Numbered from the stretch's first letter, positions 27,170-34,791 are shown. The stretch is DNA of 64,000 nt from Candidatus Chlorobium masyuteum (GCF_011601315.1 NZ_JAAORA010000002.1:558001-622000), one strand, 5' to 3'. The notes: generated by a model not told the origin, from the sequence alone. Made by a program: numbers and translations.

Positions 27170-27265
27170 CTACCATCTCCTCCGGTAAGATCCTGTATCA
27201 GACGCTGACTGTTTTGCGCAACAGCAACAGCTTGTACAGATTATGTTGGAGGTCATTGCTTTCAT
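27170..27265 (-). CDS. Poly-cysteine leader peptide (31 codons)
   Basis: This ATG-to-TAG frame of 31 codons lies upstream of the DUF4395-metY genes and is too short for most gene finders. Its peptide contains CTSCCCC at residues 10-16: one Cys codon at 27236-27238 and four consecutive Cys codons at 27218-27229. Five cysteines in 31 residues, placed just before a terminator and ahead of cysteine/methionine biosynthesis genes, is the hallmark of a ribosome-mediated attenuator leader. A second ATG at 27256 is possible; no clear Shine-Dalgarno sequence is visible. A GGAGGAG at 27177-27183 abuts another in-frame ATG (27176) whose 63-codon frame runs through the terminator; the spacing to that ATG is short. 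Confidence 0.75.
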   Translation of the reverse strand: MKAMTSNIICTSCCCCAKQSASDTGSYRRRW

Positions 27266-27344
27266 GAGTTCGTCTTTTGTTGTTTGCTTATTAACGATTG
27301 TTAACCATTTTTCCGGAACTTTCCAAATAAAGCCTCATTTTTTT

Positions 27345-27376
27345 GTTTCCCTCTGTCAGAAAAAACAGAGGGAAAC
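27345..27376. other. Perfect 12-bp hairpin between modE and the Cys leader
   Basis: GTTTCCCTCTGT (27345-27356) pairs perfectly with ACAGAGGGAAAC (27365-27376); the loop is A-rich on plus. It lies 12 nt after the modE stop codon. There is no U-tract on the 3' side in either direction, so it is not a standard intrinsic terminator; it may protect the modE mRNA end. A separate inverted repeat TTAAC-GATT-GTTAA (27291-27304) lies between it and the leader, in the expected promoter region. Confidence 0.6.
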
Positions 27377-27388
27377 CGTAGCTTCTGT

Positions 27389-28198
27389 TCAGTTTACTCC
27401 CAGTATCACACTTGATGCCTTGAAGAGTGCGCAGGCATGATCACCCTCCTTGAGAGAGAGTTTTTCAGAACTGCCATGGGTGATTATTGCCGATATGACG
27501 TTGCCGTCACCGATTTCTACATCAACTTCTGTACTTACCGGACCTTCGATAAGTTTGCTGATTATGCCGGGCATGATGTTTCGAGCGCTTAATTTGGCAT
27601 CGTGCAGCTCCTGGGCGATAATGATTGAGCTTGATTTTACGATGGCATAGGCGTTCATACCCTCTTTCAGGCTGAGGTTGTCAACTGCACCGTTGGTTAT
27701 GATGGCTGTGATGCGGGTCTCTTCGCCGATCAGAAGCGTGACTTCAGCGTTTACTGTCCCTTTTGTGATGCTTTCAATAGTACCTGAGAAAACGTTTCTT
27801 GCACTGATTTTCATGGATATCCTTTGTAAGAATTGATAAAGATTACTTGCGTCTCCGAGACGGCTTTCAAGATTGTGGAGATACTTCCGGTGCTCTTCCT
27901 GAACAATCCGGAACTGTTCAATAACTTTTTTCCCCTCCCTTGTCAGAACGGTGCCGCCTCCGCCTTTTCCTCCTGTTACACGGTCAACAAGGGGCTTTTC
28001 AGCGAGGTTGTTCACCAAATTGACCAGATGCCATGCGGTTTTATAGCTGATCCCGACGGCTTTGGCTGCACTGTTGATAGAGCCAAGTTCATCGATTTTT
28101 TCAAGCAGGGCAATTCTCTCTCCGCCAAGATATTTGTTCTCGGCTTTCTGAAACCAGATTGACCCTTCAAGGCCGATTGCATCTCTTCTGCTTTTCAC
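27389..28198 (-). CDS. modE: Molybdate-responsive transcriptional regulator ModE
   Basis: ModE binds molybdate through paired Mop domains and then represses mod genes or activates Mo-dependent genes. The N-terminal winged helix shows the family pattern LGSINSAAKAVGISYKTAWHLVN followed by the GGKGGGGTVLT wing. Two Mop domains follow, each starting with (I/L)SARN: ISARNVFSGTIESI and LSARNIMPGIISKL. I chose the GTG at 28198 as start because GGGAGAAGGA precedes it at good spacing and the resulting 269 residues match ModE; the frame is open to 28255. A palindromic ModE-type operator lies upstream of modA at 34718-34741. Confidence 0.93.
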   Translation of the reverse strand: MKSRRDAIGLEGSIWFQKAENKYLGGERIALLEKIDELGSINSAAKAVGISYKTAWHLVNLVNNLAEKPLVDRVTGGKGGGGTVLTREGKKVIEQFRIVQEEHRKYLHNLESRLGDASNLYQFLQRISMKISARNVFSGTIESITKGTVNAEVTLLIGEETRITAIITNGAVDNLSLKEGMNAYAIVKSSSIIIAQELHDAKLSARNIMPGIISKLIEGPVSTEVDVEIGDGNVISAIITHGSSEKLSLKEGDHACALFKASSVILGVN

Positions 28199-28721
28199 AA
28201 TCCTTCTCCCGCATTGGTTATAAACGGTTCCGTATTTGGTTTCTGGCGCACACACTCGAACCGGAATATAAGTTTTCCGGGTAATCTGCTATTACGATTT
28301 TACTCTACACGTATTCGATTATAGCGCAACCAATGCCTCTTCGGAGAACGACTCCTCACCCCAGACTACAAAAAAACGTCGCCATCGTCGAAAGCGAAAA
28401 AGTCACCATCATTGCCACTTGATTTATCATCGAATACCTCTTTGACGCACACAATCCGCCATTATGAGCACAAAAACAGGTGATTCTATGGCTGATCTGC
28501 TTGTACTTGCCGTATTTCAGCGATATCTTTGTGATAAATATAAATGCAAACGGGCGCTACCGGCCCGAACTGTTGAAGGATGGAGCAGAGCTGAAATTAG
28601 CAGGTATTGCAGTTCTTTTACAGAGAGGAATTCTCTGCTTTTTCATTTTTAGGCCGATCAGTCTAAGCAATGTTGATACAAAGCCGATCAGCAACACCAT
28701 ATTGTCGAGAAGGGAGCGAAA
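28199..28721. other. Intergenic start of an accessory island
   Basis: This 520-base stretch between modE and the next gene contains no frame that looks like a real protein; short open frames here have no ribosome binding site or conserved pattern. It must hold the modE promoter. It marks the left edge of a region (to about 31.3 kb) whose genes are unrelated to the surrounding mod/nif and sulfur genes. Confidence 0.5.
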
Positions 28722-29633
28722 ATGGACGAAAAGTTTCTATCAAAGATAAAGGGTTTCAAAAGAACTTTCGTGATTCACTCCAATGCAAACCCTTATGCTT
28801 CTGCTGCTTTAGCGGGGAATATTGCTGCTCGTAGTCAAGAAGAGGGTTTGTATTTTCGCTTTTCAGACAATTTCATTCCAATGGTTAATGACGTTGCCAG
28901 CGAGGAGTTCGACGCAAATGCTGCTCCCGACCAGATCGATGCGGATTTCAAGAATGATTGGGTCGGAAACCTACGAACTACCGGACTTCCAGCCTGTGGT
29001 CTCAAATACAAGGACATACGCTCGCCTGAAGAGAACACCATGCGTTATCTTAATGCGTATAGACGCATTCCGGAAATGAAGCCCAGGATCGTTCATGAGT
29101 CGCGGGAACTTTCGGTACCAAATGAATATAGTCTGGACTATGTAAAACTTGTGGCTCTCATCAAGGCCGGTGGCGATCTCAAACCATATCTTAGCCGTGA
29201 CATTCTCAAAAAGAAGCACCCTGATAATAATGACGCCTTGCTCAACTCTTGGGGGATACAACATCTGCACTTCCGCAAAAAGGGATCAGATCCACTATTA
29301 TTCTGCGTAGTAGCAGAATCAGATGTGTTCGTTATCCAGACGTTGCCTCATAACGAGGAATATCTATGGGTAAATACTCAGCTTGTTGAGATTTTGCACA
29401 GGAATTGGCCAAAGCTGATTCTTCGTGCAAAACATAATGGCCTTTGTGCAGAAGCTATTTCGGCAGACAAACGTTACACTCTTCGTAGCTATAATGCAAA
29501 CTTTCCGGTTACTGTTTCTGATGGAACTGTTTATTTTCCACTTGCAGGGGGCACAATGGCGTCTGGTGACTCTATGGAGGATAGGATAAACTGCGTAAGA
29601 TTTTTGCAGAACTTGAACATTATCAAAATATAG
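28722..29633 (+). CDS. Unknown protein of the accessory island
   Basis: This 303-residue soluble protein has an ATG at 28722 preceded by GAAGGGAGCG, a reasonable ribosome binding site. No domain is recognised with confidence. Its C-terminal half contains WGIQHLHFRKKGSDPLLFCVV, a tryptophan/His-Leu-His strand pattern that I have seen in small phage- or defence-associated proteins, and a basic stretch in the middle (DILKKKHPDNNDALLNSW). It has no signal peptide or membrane helix. Its location among toxin-antitoxin remnants and a HEPN-like gene suggests a role in defence or a toxin-antitoxin pair, but that rests on context alone. Confidence 0.65.
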   Translation: MDEKFLSKIKGFKRTFVIHSNANPYASAALAGNIAARSQEEGLYFRFSDNFIPMVNDVASEEFDANAAPDQIDADFKNDWVGNLRTTGLPACGLKYKDIRSPEENTMRYLNAYRRIPEMKPRIVHESRELSVPNEYSLDYVKLVALIKAGGDLKPYLSRDILKKKHPDNNDALLNSWGIQHLHFRKKGSDPLLFCVVAESDVFVIQTLPHNEEYLWVNTQLVEILHRNWPKLILRAKHNGLCAEAISADKRYTLRSYNANFPVTVSDGTVYFPLAGGTMASGDSMEDRINCVRFLQNLNIIKI

Positions 29634-29812
29634 TGGTGCAGAATGCAATCGCTATTCGGACTGCACTCAATATACCTGCTTCACAAAAGCTGGTAGTTCG
29701 GATGGCTTTCGATAACCGTGTCTGTTGCCTTTATGAACCGACGAGAGCAACACGAATTGCTGGTTTTGTACCTACTGCTGACGAAGGAAGCCCAACTAAA
29801 AACAATCATTAA
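29585..29812 (+). pseudogene. Small open frame overlapping the 3' end of the unknown gene, without a normal start
   Basis: After a TAG at 29582 this frame stays open for 75 codons and reads as protein-like sequence (KLRKIFAELEHYQNIV ... ASQKLVVRMAFDNRVCCLYEP). There is no ATG; GTG codons at 29633 and 29636 are possible starts. A 1-base indel near 29584 would join it to the ATG at 29574, giving MED...DKLRKIFAEL. It may therefore be the second gene of a two-gene module that has suffered a frameshift, or a real short gene with a GTG start. Sequencing error cannot be excluded. Confidence 0.35.
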
Positions 29813-29876
29813 CGGTTATATTCTTGTACAAAATTGCCAACCAGCCGCTTACTGAAAAATAGGACAGCAAGTTTAG

Positions 29877-29990
29877 TTGGAAGAAAACCTGTACTGCGTG
29901 GCATTTGTAGACCGGGGCGATGTGCGAAGGGTCATAAGCCTGCGCCGCGCCAATCGTCGCGAGGTAAAACACTATGTCGAAAATCTCTAA
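29877..29990 (+). pseudogene. Truncated brnT-like toxin (C-terminal fragment)
   Basis: The frame ending at TAA 29988-29990 encodes the last ~37 residues of a BrnT-type ribonuclease toxin: LYCVAFVDRGDVRRVISLRRAN then RREVKHY, matching the end of the BrnT fold. A stop codon (TAG at 29874) precedes it, and no matching N-terminal half is seen upstream. The fragment still overlaps the start of the brnA gene by 17 nt, as intact brnTA pairs do. The active-site N-terminal half is gone, so the toxin should be dead. Confidence 0.7.
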
Positions 29991-30273
29991 GCGTTCAACT
30001 ATCCTCATGCCCACTGCGGAAGAGGACAAGGTCATTACTGCGGCAGCTAAAAGTGATCCTGACGCGCAGCCACTCACGTCAAAGCAACTGAAGGCGATGG
30101 TGCCAATCCGCGCCCTGCGTGGTCGTCCGAGGTCTGAAAACAGGAAGCTGCTTGTGTCGGTGCGTTATAGCCCCGAGGTCATCGCATACTTCAAGTCAAC
30201 CGGTGAAGGTTGGCAATCGAGAATGGATGGTGTGCTTCGTAAGTACGTAACGCGCCATTCCCGTAGCGGGTGA
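29974..30273 (+). CDS. brnA: BrnA-family antitoxin, now without its toxin
   Basis: This 99-residue protein has the BrnA C-terminal signature SVRYSPEVIAYFKSTGEGWQ followed by RMDGVLRKYV, a ribbon-helix-helix-like DNA-binding segment. In intact systems BrnA binds and neutralises BrnT and represses the operon. Here only a fragment of brnT remains upstream. The N-terminal half (TILMPTAEEDKVITAAAKSDPDAQPLT) is typical of the family. It may persist as an orphan antitoxin, possibly protecting against related toxins. Confidence 0.85.
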   Translation: MSKISKRSTILMPTAEEDKVITAAAKSDPDAQPLTSKQLKAMVPIRALRGRPRSENRKLLVSVRYSPEVIAYFKSTGEGWQSRMDGVLRKYVTRHSRSG

Positions 30274-30522
30274 AATGTGACCGAACCCTACGGTCAACCG
30301 GAAGCACTCAACATTGAGGTATAAGACCCCTGTCGAGCTACCATGCCTTAAATAACAACTAATAACTTTGGCTTCTTAGGGTGGCCATATTTTTTTGTTG
30401 CAATTTCAGACAACCAACTTCGCGAGCAGGCTCGCGTGAACGTCTGCTGTAAATCCGTAGCGACGTTATGTATTTTGGGAAAGTAACAGGGGGCGGACCG
30501 CGAATATCCTTGAGGGTTTATA

Positions 30523-31011
30523 ATGAGCAGAAAATACAGCTTTAAACCAGCTTCACAACAAGAGCTATCGTTATATTGTTTTGTTGGCGAGGCAGTATGT
30601 GCAGTACAGCATGTGGAAGATGCCCTTAGTCATTCGATTGTGTTAAAAAAGGCAAAACCACGGTTAAAGTCAGAAGCTGACAAACTTTTAGAGAAACACC
30701 GATCATTTACTCTTGGCAAAGCAATCAAGATTGCCGAACGAGCAAGTTTATATCCTGAGTCGCTACAGAAAGAACTTAAAGAATTTTTGTCAGAGAGAAA
30801 TTGGCTTATTCATAAAAGTATTGCGCAAGGTCGAGATGAATGGGATTTGAATATTTCCAGAGAAAAAATGATTAGTAGAATAAAAGCTATCTCAATACAA
30901 TCACAGAAGCTTTTACAGTTGATCGAAGAGGATTTGATTGGGTTTTCAGAAGCTAACGGTGTTGATATGTCTCGGGTAAAAGCTGAAATAAATAGGCATT
31001 ATTTCGAATAA
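30523..31011 (+). CDS. HEPN-like protein in the accessory island
   Basis: This 162-residue, largely helical, charged protein has no signal peptide. It contains ERNWLIHK (about residues 90-97), which matches the R-x4-H motif (here RN-x3-H) of HEPN ribonucleases used in toxin-antitoxin and abortive-infection systems. The N-terminal LYCFVGEAVCAVQHVEDALSHSIV and the following helices fit a HEPN bundle. Its codons are visibly more A/T-rich than those of the flanking nif/mod genes, a sign of transfer. No nucleotidyltransferase (MNT) antitoxin gene is seen beside it. A GTTATG sequence upstream (30463-30470) and CATAAC downstream (31087-31092) make it look like a gene cassette. The HEPN call rests on one motif. 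Confidence 0.6.
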   Translation: MSRKYSFKPASQQELSLYCFVGEAVCAVQHVEDALSHSIVLKKAKPRLKSEADKLLEKHRSFTLGKAIKIAERASLYPESLQKELKEFLSERNWLIHKSIAQGRDEWDLNISREKMISRIKAISIQSQKLLQLIEEDLIGFSEANGVDMSRVKAEINRHYFE

Positions 31012-31278
31012 TGGGGGTACCGGCTACGAACTATGAGTATCCGGTTATTCCGTTATCAGGCATAGAGAAACTAAAAACGATAAAACACATAACAAGGCAC
31101 TCGTTCGGACTTAAACTTCACTGCGTTTCGTTTGCCCCTTTCATCTTAAGCATTATGACAATACCGTCACAGCTTATTCGAATACATTCTTGCAAGTTCA
31201 GAATCCTGAACTCTTCACTTCAACGGCTCAGGGATAAAGTGCTCTGAAACTGCTGCCGGAAATGAAAAAAGGACAGTT

Positions 31279-32130
31279 TCAGACGGGATATATCGCAACA
31301 CCGATGTCAGATGGCTTGCCGAAATAAACCGATGAAAGAACAATAATATCTACCCCGCTTTTTGCATAATCGGCAGCATTACTCTTATTGATGCCGCCTG
31401 CGGCAGAAATTTTTACTGATGGAGTCTTTTTCCGGATTTCAGGAACCAGTAGTGCCAGTTCAGCCGGTGATATCTTGTCTGTCTGCACGACATCAACACC
31501 CGCCATGGCGGCCTTCAGTGCATCTTCAGCACTTTCTGCTTCAACAATGATTTTATGTTCCGGAGCCCTTGCCTTCAGTGCGGTAATCGAACCAAGAAAT
31601 CGTTCAACACCCCCAAGAAATTCGGTATGCTGGCGGAATACAAGGATGGACTCTGAAAGGCCAAGCCGGTGTGGAAGTGCTCCTCCAGCCATGATAGCCT
31701 TCAGTGCGACTTTTTTTGTTCCGGGAAAAGATTTCCGGGTTGTCACAACCGCGATGTGTGGATTGATTTCCTTGACAAGGGAAACTATCTCCGCTGTTCT
31801 GGTAGCAATGCCCGACGCGTACTCAAGGAGGTTAAGGGCTACCTTCCATCCGCCATGAAGCGCTTCAGCACTTCCGCTTGCAGAGAGTATTGTGACTCCC
31901 GCTGAAACTGAACTTCCGCTTTTTATGCATGATTTCACTGAAGCGCCGCATCGCTCAAGTACCCGGGCAGCCTCTTCGGTACAGCATAGTACGGTGTTCT
32001 CACGGCTTGAAAAGATTATCTCACCTGGTAGAGAGCCGATGCCGAGGAGTGACGTTGTCAGATCACCATACGGGAGATCCTCTTCGATAAAGCGCTCAAT
32101 TTCAGACTCTGCTATGTGATATAACATCAT
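31279..32130 (-). CDS. modD: ModD, quinolinate phosphoribosyltransferase-like protein of the mod operon
   Basis: ModD resembles nicotinate-nucleotide pyrophosphorylase (NadC) but occurs in molybdate-transport operons; its reaction is not settled. From the ATG at 32130 the protein has 283 residues with EEDLPYGDLTTSLLG at the start, ATRTAEIVSLVKEINPHIAVVTTRKSFPG, the KIIVEAES and DVVQTDK strands, and ISAAGGINKSNAADYA near the end. The frame is open to 32343, but the upstream residues are not conserved and ATG 32130 has GGA in front. It lies 38 nt after modC in the same direction. A 9-bp inverted repeat (31244-31252 / 31274-31282) spans its stop codon. Confidence 0.88.
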   Translation of the reverse strand: MMLYHIAESEIERFIEEDLPYGDLTTSLLGIGSLPGEIIFSSRENTVLCCTEEAARVLERCGASVKSCIKSGSSVSAGVTILSASGSAEALHGGWKVALNLLEYASGIATRTAEIVSLVKEINPHIAVVTTRKSFPGTKKVALKAIMAGGALPHRLGLSESILVFRQHTEFLGGVERFLGSITALKARAPEHKIIVEAESAEDALKAAMAGVDVVQTDKISPAELALLVPEIRKKTPSVKISAAGGINKSNAADYAKSGVDIIVLSSVYFGKPSDIGVAIYPV

Positions 32131-32168
32131 TTTTCCAGGTTCAGTTACGTTCAGATTGTGATGATGAT

Positions 32169-33224
32169 TCAGCCAAGCCTTCTGAATGAAGAGGCCTTGA
32201 TAGCGGCAAAGAGGGTGGAACCGGTTGTAATATCCAGTTCGTCCGCTGCCGGGCGGACAATTTCCGCTACAAGTTTTTCTCCATCGGCAGAGAGCACAAC
32301 ACCGACTCTTCCGTCGGAATTGAACATCTCTGTGACCAGGCACTCCAGAAGGTTTCGTGCACTGATTGCTTCGGGATGGTTTTTAAAAAGAATAATTTCG
32401 CGGGAAGAGAGTTCGAAAAGTGATTCTTTGCTGAGTTCTCCATCCGAGATGCAGAGGGTGTTTTTCCCCCATCGGTATGAAAACAGGCAGCTTTGTATAA
32501 CCGGATTTGCCAGATGGAGGAGGTTGAGGTAGCCATTCGGGCTGTGAGCCATACTGTTTCGGGCCAGCCGCTCAGGAGTTGTTGTTTCCGTGATTTGTCC
32601 GCTGGTAACGGCCAGAACCTGGTCGGTCATCAGTTGCATCTCTGTCAGTGAGTGCGAAATAAAGAGATAGGGAATTCCGAACTCTTCACTTGCACTTCTC
32701 AGGTAGGGAATAATCTGGAACCGCAGTTTGTCATCAAGAGCAGAGAGCGGCTCATCCATAAGCAGAAGGCGCGGGTTTGCAAGAATAGCTCTGCCGAGAG
32801 CGACACGCTGTTTTTCACCACCGGAAAGATGTTTTACTCCGCGATGCAGAAGCGGTTCGAGGTTAAGAAGATTGATCAGGCCTTCCGGTCTGACTCTTCT
32901 GTTTTCAGCACTACACCGTTTATAGCCATACAGAAGGTTTGCTTTGACACTCAGGTGAGGAAAGAGCATAGCGTGTTGAAAAACAATGGCAATGCGCCGA
33001 TTTTCAGGGGAGATATCGATTTTTTGTTTGCTGCTGAAGAGGCATTCATCATCAATAAATATCTCGCCTTTGTCCGGTTTCAGTAATCCGGAAACAAGAT
33101 TGACTATTGTGGATTTACCGCTGCCCGACTCTCCGAAAATTCCGATCCGCTCTCCTGAAACATCGGCCTGCATTTGAAGGGAAAATGCGCCCATTTTTTT
33201 TTCAGCATCAATTCGCACTCTCAT
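32169..33224 (-). CDS. modC: Molybdate ABC transporter ATP-binding protein ModC
   Basis: ModC is the ATPase of the ModABC molybdate importer at the inner face of the cytoplasmic membrane. The 351-residue protein has Walker A GESGSGKST (about 34-42), the ABC signature LSGGEKQRVALGRA, Walker B LLLMDEPLSALDD and the switch histidine in LFISHSLTEM. The C-terminal ~80 residues (ISARNLLECLVTEMFNSDGRVGVVL) form a Mop/TOBE domain that binds molybdate and may trans-inhibit transport. The start overlaps modB by 4 nt. Confidence 0.95.
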   Translation of the reverse strand: MRVRIDAEKKMGAFSLQMQADVSGERIGIFGESGSGKSTIVNLVSGLLKPDKGEIFIDDECLFSSKQKIDISPENRRIAIVFQHAMLFPHLSVKANLLYGYKRCSAENRRVRPEGLINLLNLEPLLHRGVKHLSGGEKQRVALGRAILANPRLLLMDEPLSALDDKLRFQIIPYLRSASEEFGIPYLFISHSLTEMQLMTDQVLAVTSGQITETTTPERLARNSMAHSPNGYLNLLHLANPVIQSCLFSYRWGKNTLCISDGELSKESLFELSSREIILFKNHPEAISARNLLECLVTEMFNSDGRVGVVLSADGEKLVAEIVRPAADELDITTGSTLFAAIKASSFRRLG

Positions 33225-33922
33225 AATTCGGTACTCCTCTGTAGCTGTTTTCCCAGCATTTCATGCAGAGAGAGAACCACTACTGAAATAATGACCGAAA
33301 CCAGGCATAGTGAGAGAGCCATTGCTGTGCCTGAAGGGGAACTGGCGTAGTCATAAATTGCCAGAGGAATTGTTTGTGTCACTCCCGGAATATTGCCGGC
33401 AACGATGATTGTCGCTCCAAACTCGCCGAGACTTCTTGCAAACATCAGGGAGGCGCCGGCGAAAATGCCTTTCATGGATAGCGGCAAAATAATGGTTAAC
33501 AGGCTGTCATACCATGATGCCCCAAGGCTTCGAGATGCTTCAATCAGTTTCCGGTCGATCGACTCCATGCCAAGGCGAATTGATCGCACAAGCAGGGGGA
33601 ATCCGACGACGGCAGAAGCTATAACAGCGGCTTTCCAGGTGAAGATCAACTCCACTCCCCATTCAGCAAGCAGTTTACCTGCCCAGCCGTTTTTGCCGAA
33701 GAGCAAAAGGAGAAAATAGCCAATAACAACCGGAGGCAGGGTGAGCGGGAGGTTGACAAGAACTTCCACAACAACCTTTCCCCGAAGTGATTTGAATACC
33801 AGCAGCCATGCGACGGCAAAACCAAAAGGCAAAGAGAGTGCTGTCGCTGTAAGCGCTACTTTCAGCGACAGCCAGATGGCAGTTATATCTTCCGGTGTCA
33901 GCTGCGTCATGGTAAAATTCAT
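33221..33922 (-). CDS. modB: Molybdate ABC transporter permease ModB
   Basis: This inner-membrane permease of the ModABC importer has 233 residues and five to six hydrophobic helices. The cytoplasmic EAA loop that contacts ModC is visible as EASRSLGASWYDSLLTIILPLSMKG, with the conserved E-A-x3-G core. LNLPLTLPPVVIGYFLLLLFG-like sequence marks the ModB family. It begins 36 nt after the modA stop and overlaps modC by 4 nt. The operon order is modA-modB-modC-modD. Confidence 0.95.
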   Translation of the reverse strand: MNFTMTQLTPEDITAIWLSLKVALTATALSLPFGFAVAWLLVFKSLRGKVVVEVLVNLPLTLPPVVIGYFLLLLFGKNGWAGKLLAEWGVELIFTWKAAVIASAVVGFPLLVRSIRLGMESIDRKLIEASRSLGASWYDSLLTIILPLSMKGIFAGASLMFARSLGEFGATIIVAGNIPGVTQTIPLAIYDYASSPSGTAMALSLCLVSVIISVVVLSLHEMLGKQLQRSTEL

Positions 33923-33958
33923 ACAGTTTTTCTGCGATCACTCAGAGGTGCAACAGAA

Positions 33959-34696
33959 TTATTTCAGGATAAAACCGAATTTGGTGAGAACCGCTTTGGC
34001 TTCCTTGCCCTGAAGATAAGCAATGAATGCTTTTGCCTCCTTGTTTTGTGCGGCTTTATTGGTCAGCGCCATCGGATAAACAACACGGGGATAGAGCTCC
34101 TGGGGTACCGTAAAGAGCAGTCTCGCTTTTTTTGCCAGCAGTGCATCAGTTTTATAGACAAAAGCGCCATCAACTTCACCGAGTTCGGCATACATAAGGC
34201 ACTCGCGGACATCTTTGGCCATGACGAGCTTGTTGGTGAGCTTCGAGAAAACTCCGGCTTTTGTCATGGCAGCCATGGCGTACTCGCCAGCCGGAACGCT
34301 CTTCGGGCTTCCGATAGCGATTTTTTCGAGTTTTACGAGATCCTTCATTGATGTTACTTTTTTACCGGTTGAACCGGCAAAAACAAGCGAGTTACAGGTA
34401 AAGGTCTTTATGCTTTTACTGTCGACAAGCTTTTTGTTGTTCAGATAATCTACCCATTCGGTGTTGGCTGCAATAAAGATGTCGGCCGGTCCGCCATTTT
34501 CAATCTGTCCGGCCAGTGTTCCTGATGGTCCGAAATTTTTCAGAAACAGAGTACCCGGATGTTTAGCGGTATAGCTTGCGGTCAATTCACTGATGACCTC
34601 TTTAAGGCTTGCGGCAACCGAGAGGTTCAGCTCCCCGGCCATTGCCGGCAAGCTCATCACAAGCATGGTGAATATCAGTATGGTGATCTTTTTCAT
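33959..34696 (-). CDS. modA: Periplasmic molybdate-binding protein ModA
   Basis: ModA binds molybdate or tungstate in the periplasm and delivers it to ModBC. The 245-residue precursor has a signal peptide (KKITILIFTMLVMSLPAMA) and the family pattern NLSVAASLKEVISELTASYT, NFGPSGTLAGQIENGGPADIFIAANTEW, and GEVDGAFVYKTDAL. The oxyanion-binding Ser residues lie in VAASL and PSGTL. It is the first gene of modABCD and is preceded by a palindromic ModE-type operator (34718-34741). Confidence 0.95.
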   Translation of the reverse strand: MKKITILIFTMLVMSLPAMAGELNLSVAASLKEVISELTASYTAKHPGTLFLKNFGPSGTLAGQIENGGPADIFIAANTEWVDYLNNKKLVDSKSIKTFTCNSLVFAGSTGKKVTSMKDLVKLEKIAIGSPKSVPAGEYAMAAMTKAGVFSKLTNKLVMAKDVRECLMYAELGEVDGAFVYKTDALLAKKARLLFTVPQELYPRVVYPMALTNKAAQNKEAKAFIAYLQGKEAKAVLTKFGFILK

Positions 34697-34717
34697 GGCA
34701 TGAATCGTTGTTGTTTT

Positions 34718-34741
34718 CGCTATGTATCAAGGAATATAACG
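34718..34741 (-). promoter_or_regulatory. Probable ModE operator upstream of modA
   Basis: CGCTATGTA (34718-34726) and AATATAACG (34733-34741), separated by six bases, form an imperfect inverted repeat of the CG(T/C)TAT(A/G)T(A/T) type. This is the shape of the ModE operators known from E. coli. It ends 21 nt upstream of the modA start codon, where bound ModE would block transcription when molybdate is plentiful. A modE gene lies 6.5 kb away. Confidence 0.8.
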
Positions 34742-34747
34742 ATGTTT

Positions 34748-34791
34748 AAAAAAAGGGGAGTGCTATCTGTTAGGGTTACAACAGATAGCAC
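34748..34791 (-). terminator. Intrinsic terminator of the nif operon
   Basis: A perfect 12-bp stem (GTGCTATCTGTT at 34760-34771, AACAGATAGCAC at 34780-34791) is followed on the minus strand by CCCC and seven T. It lies 14 nt after the ferredoxin stop codon and separates the nif transcript from modA. Confidence 0.88.

Noticed and set aside
27345-27376. Intrinsic terminator for modE
   Set aside because: The stem is perfect but no U-tract follows on either strand; I list it only as a hairpin.
28464-28749. Two short overlapping plus-strand frames upstream of the unknown gene
   Set aside because: They lack a ribosome binding site and conserved pattern, and they overlap each other in different frames.
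31011-31247. A 78-codon plus-strand frame after the HEPN-like gene
   Set aside because: Its composition does not look like protein and it runs through the possible recombination-site sequence.
31244-31282. 9-bp inverted repeat over the modD stop codon as a terminator
   Set aside because: The arms are 21 bases apart and no T-tract follows on the minus strand; the T-run lies inside the loop.
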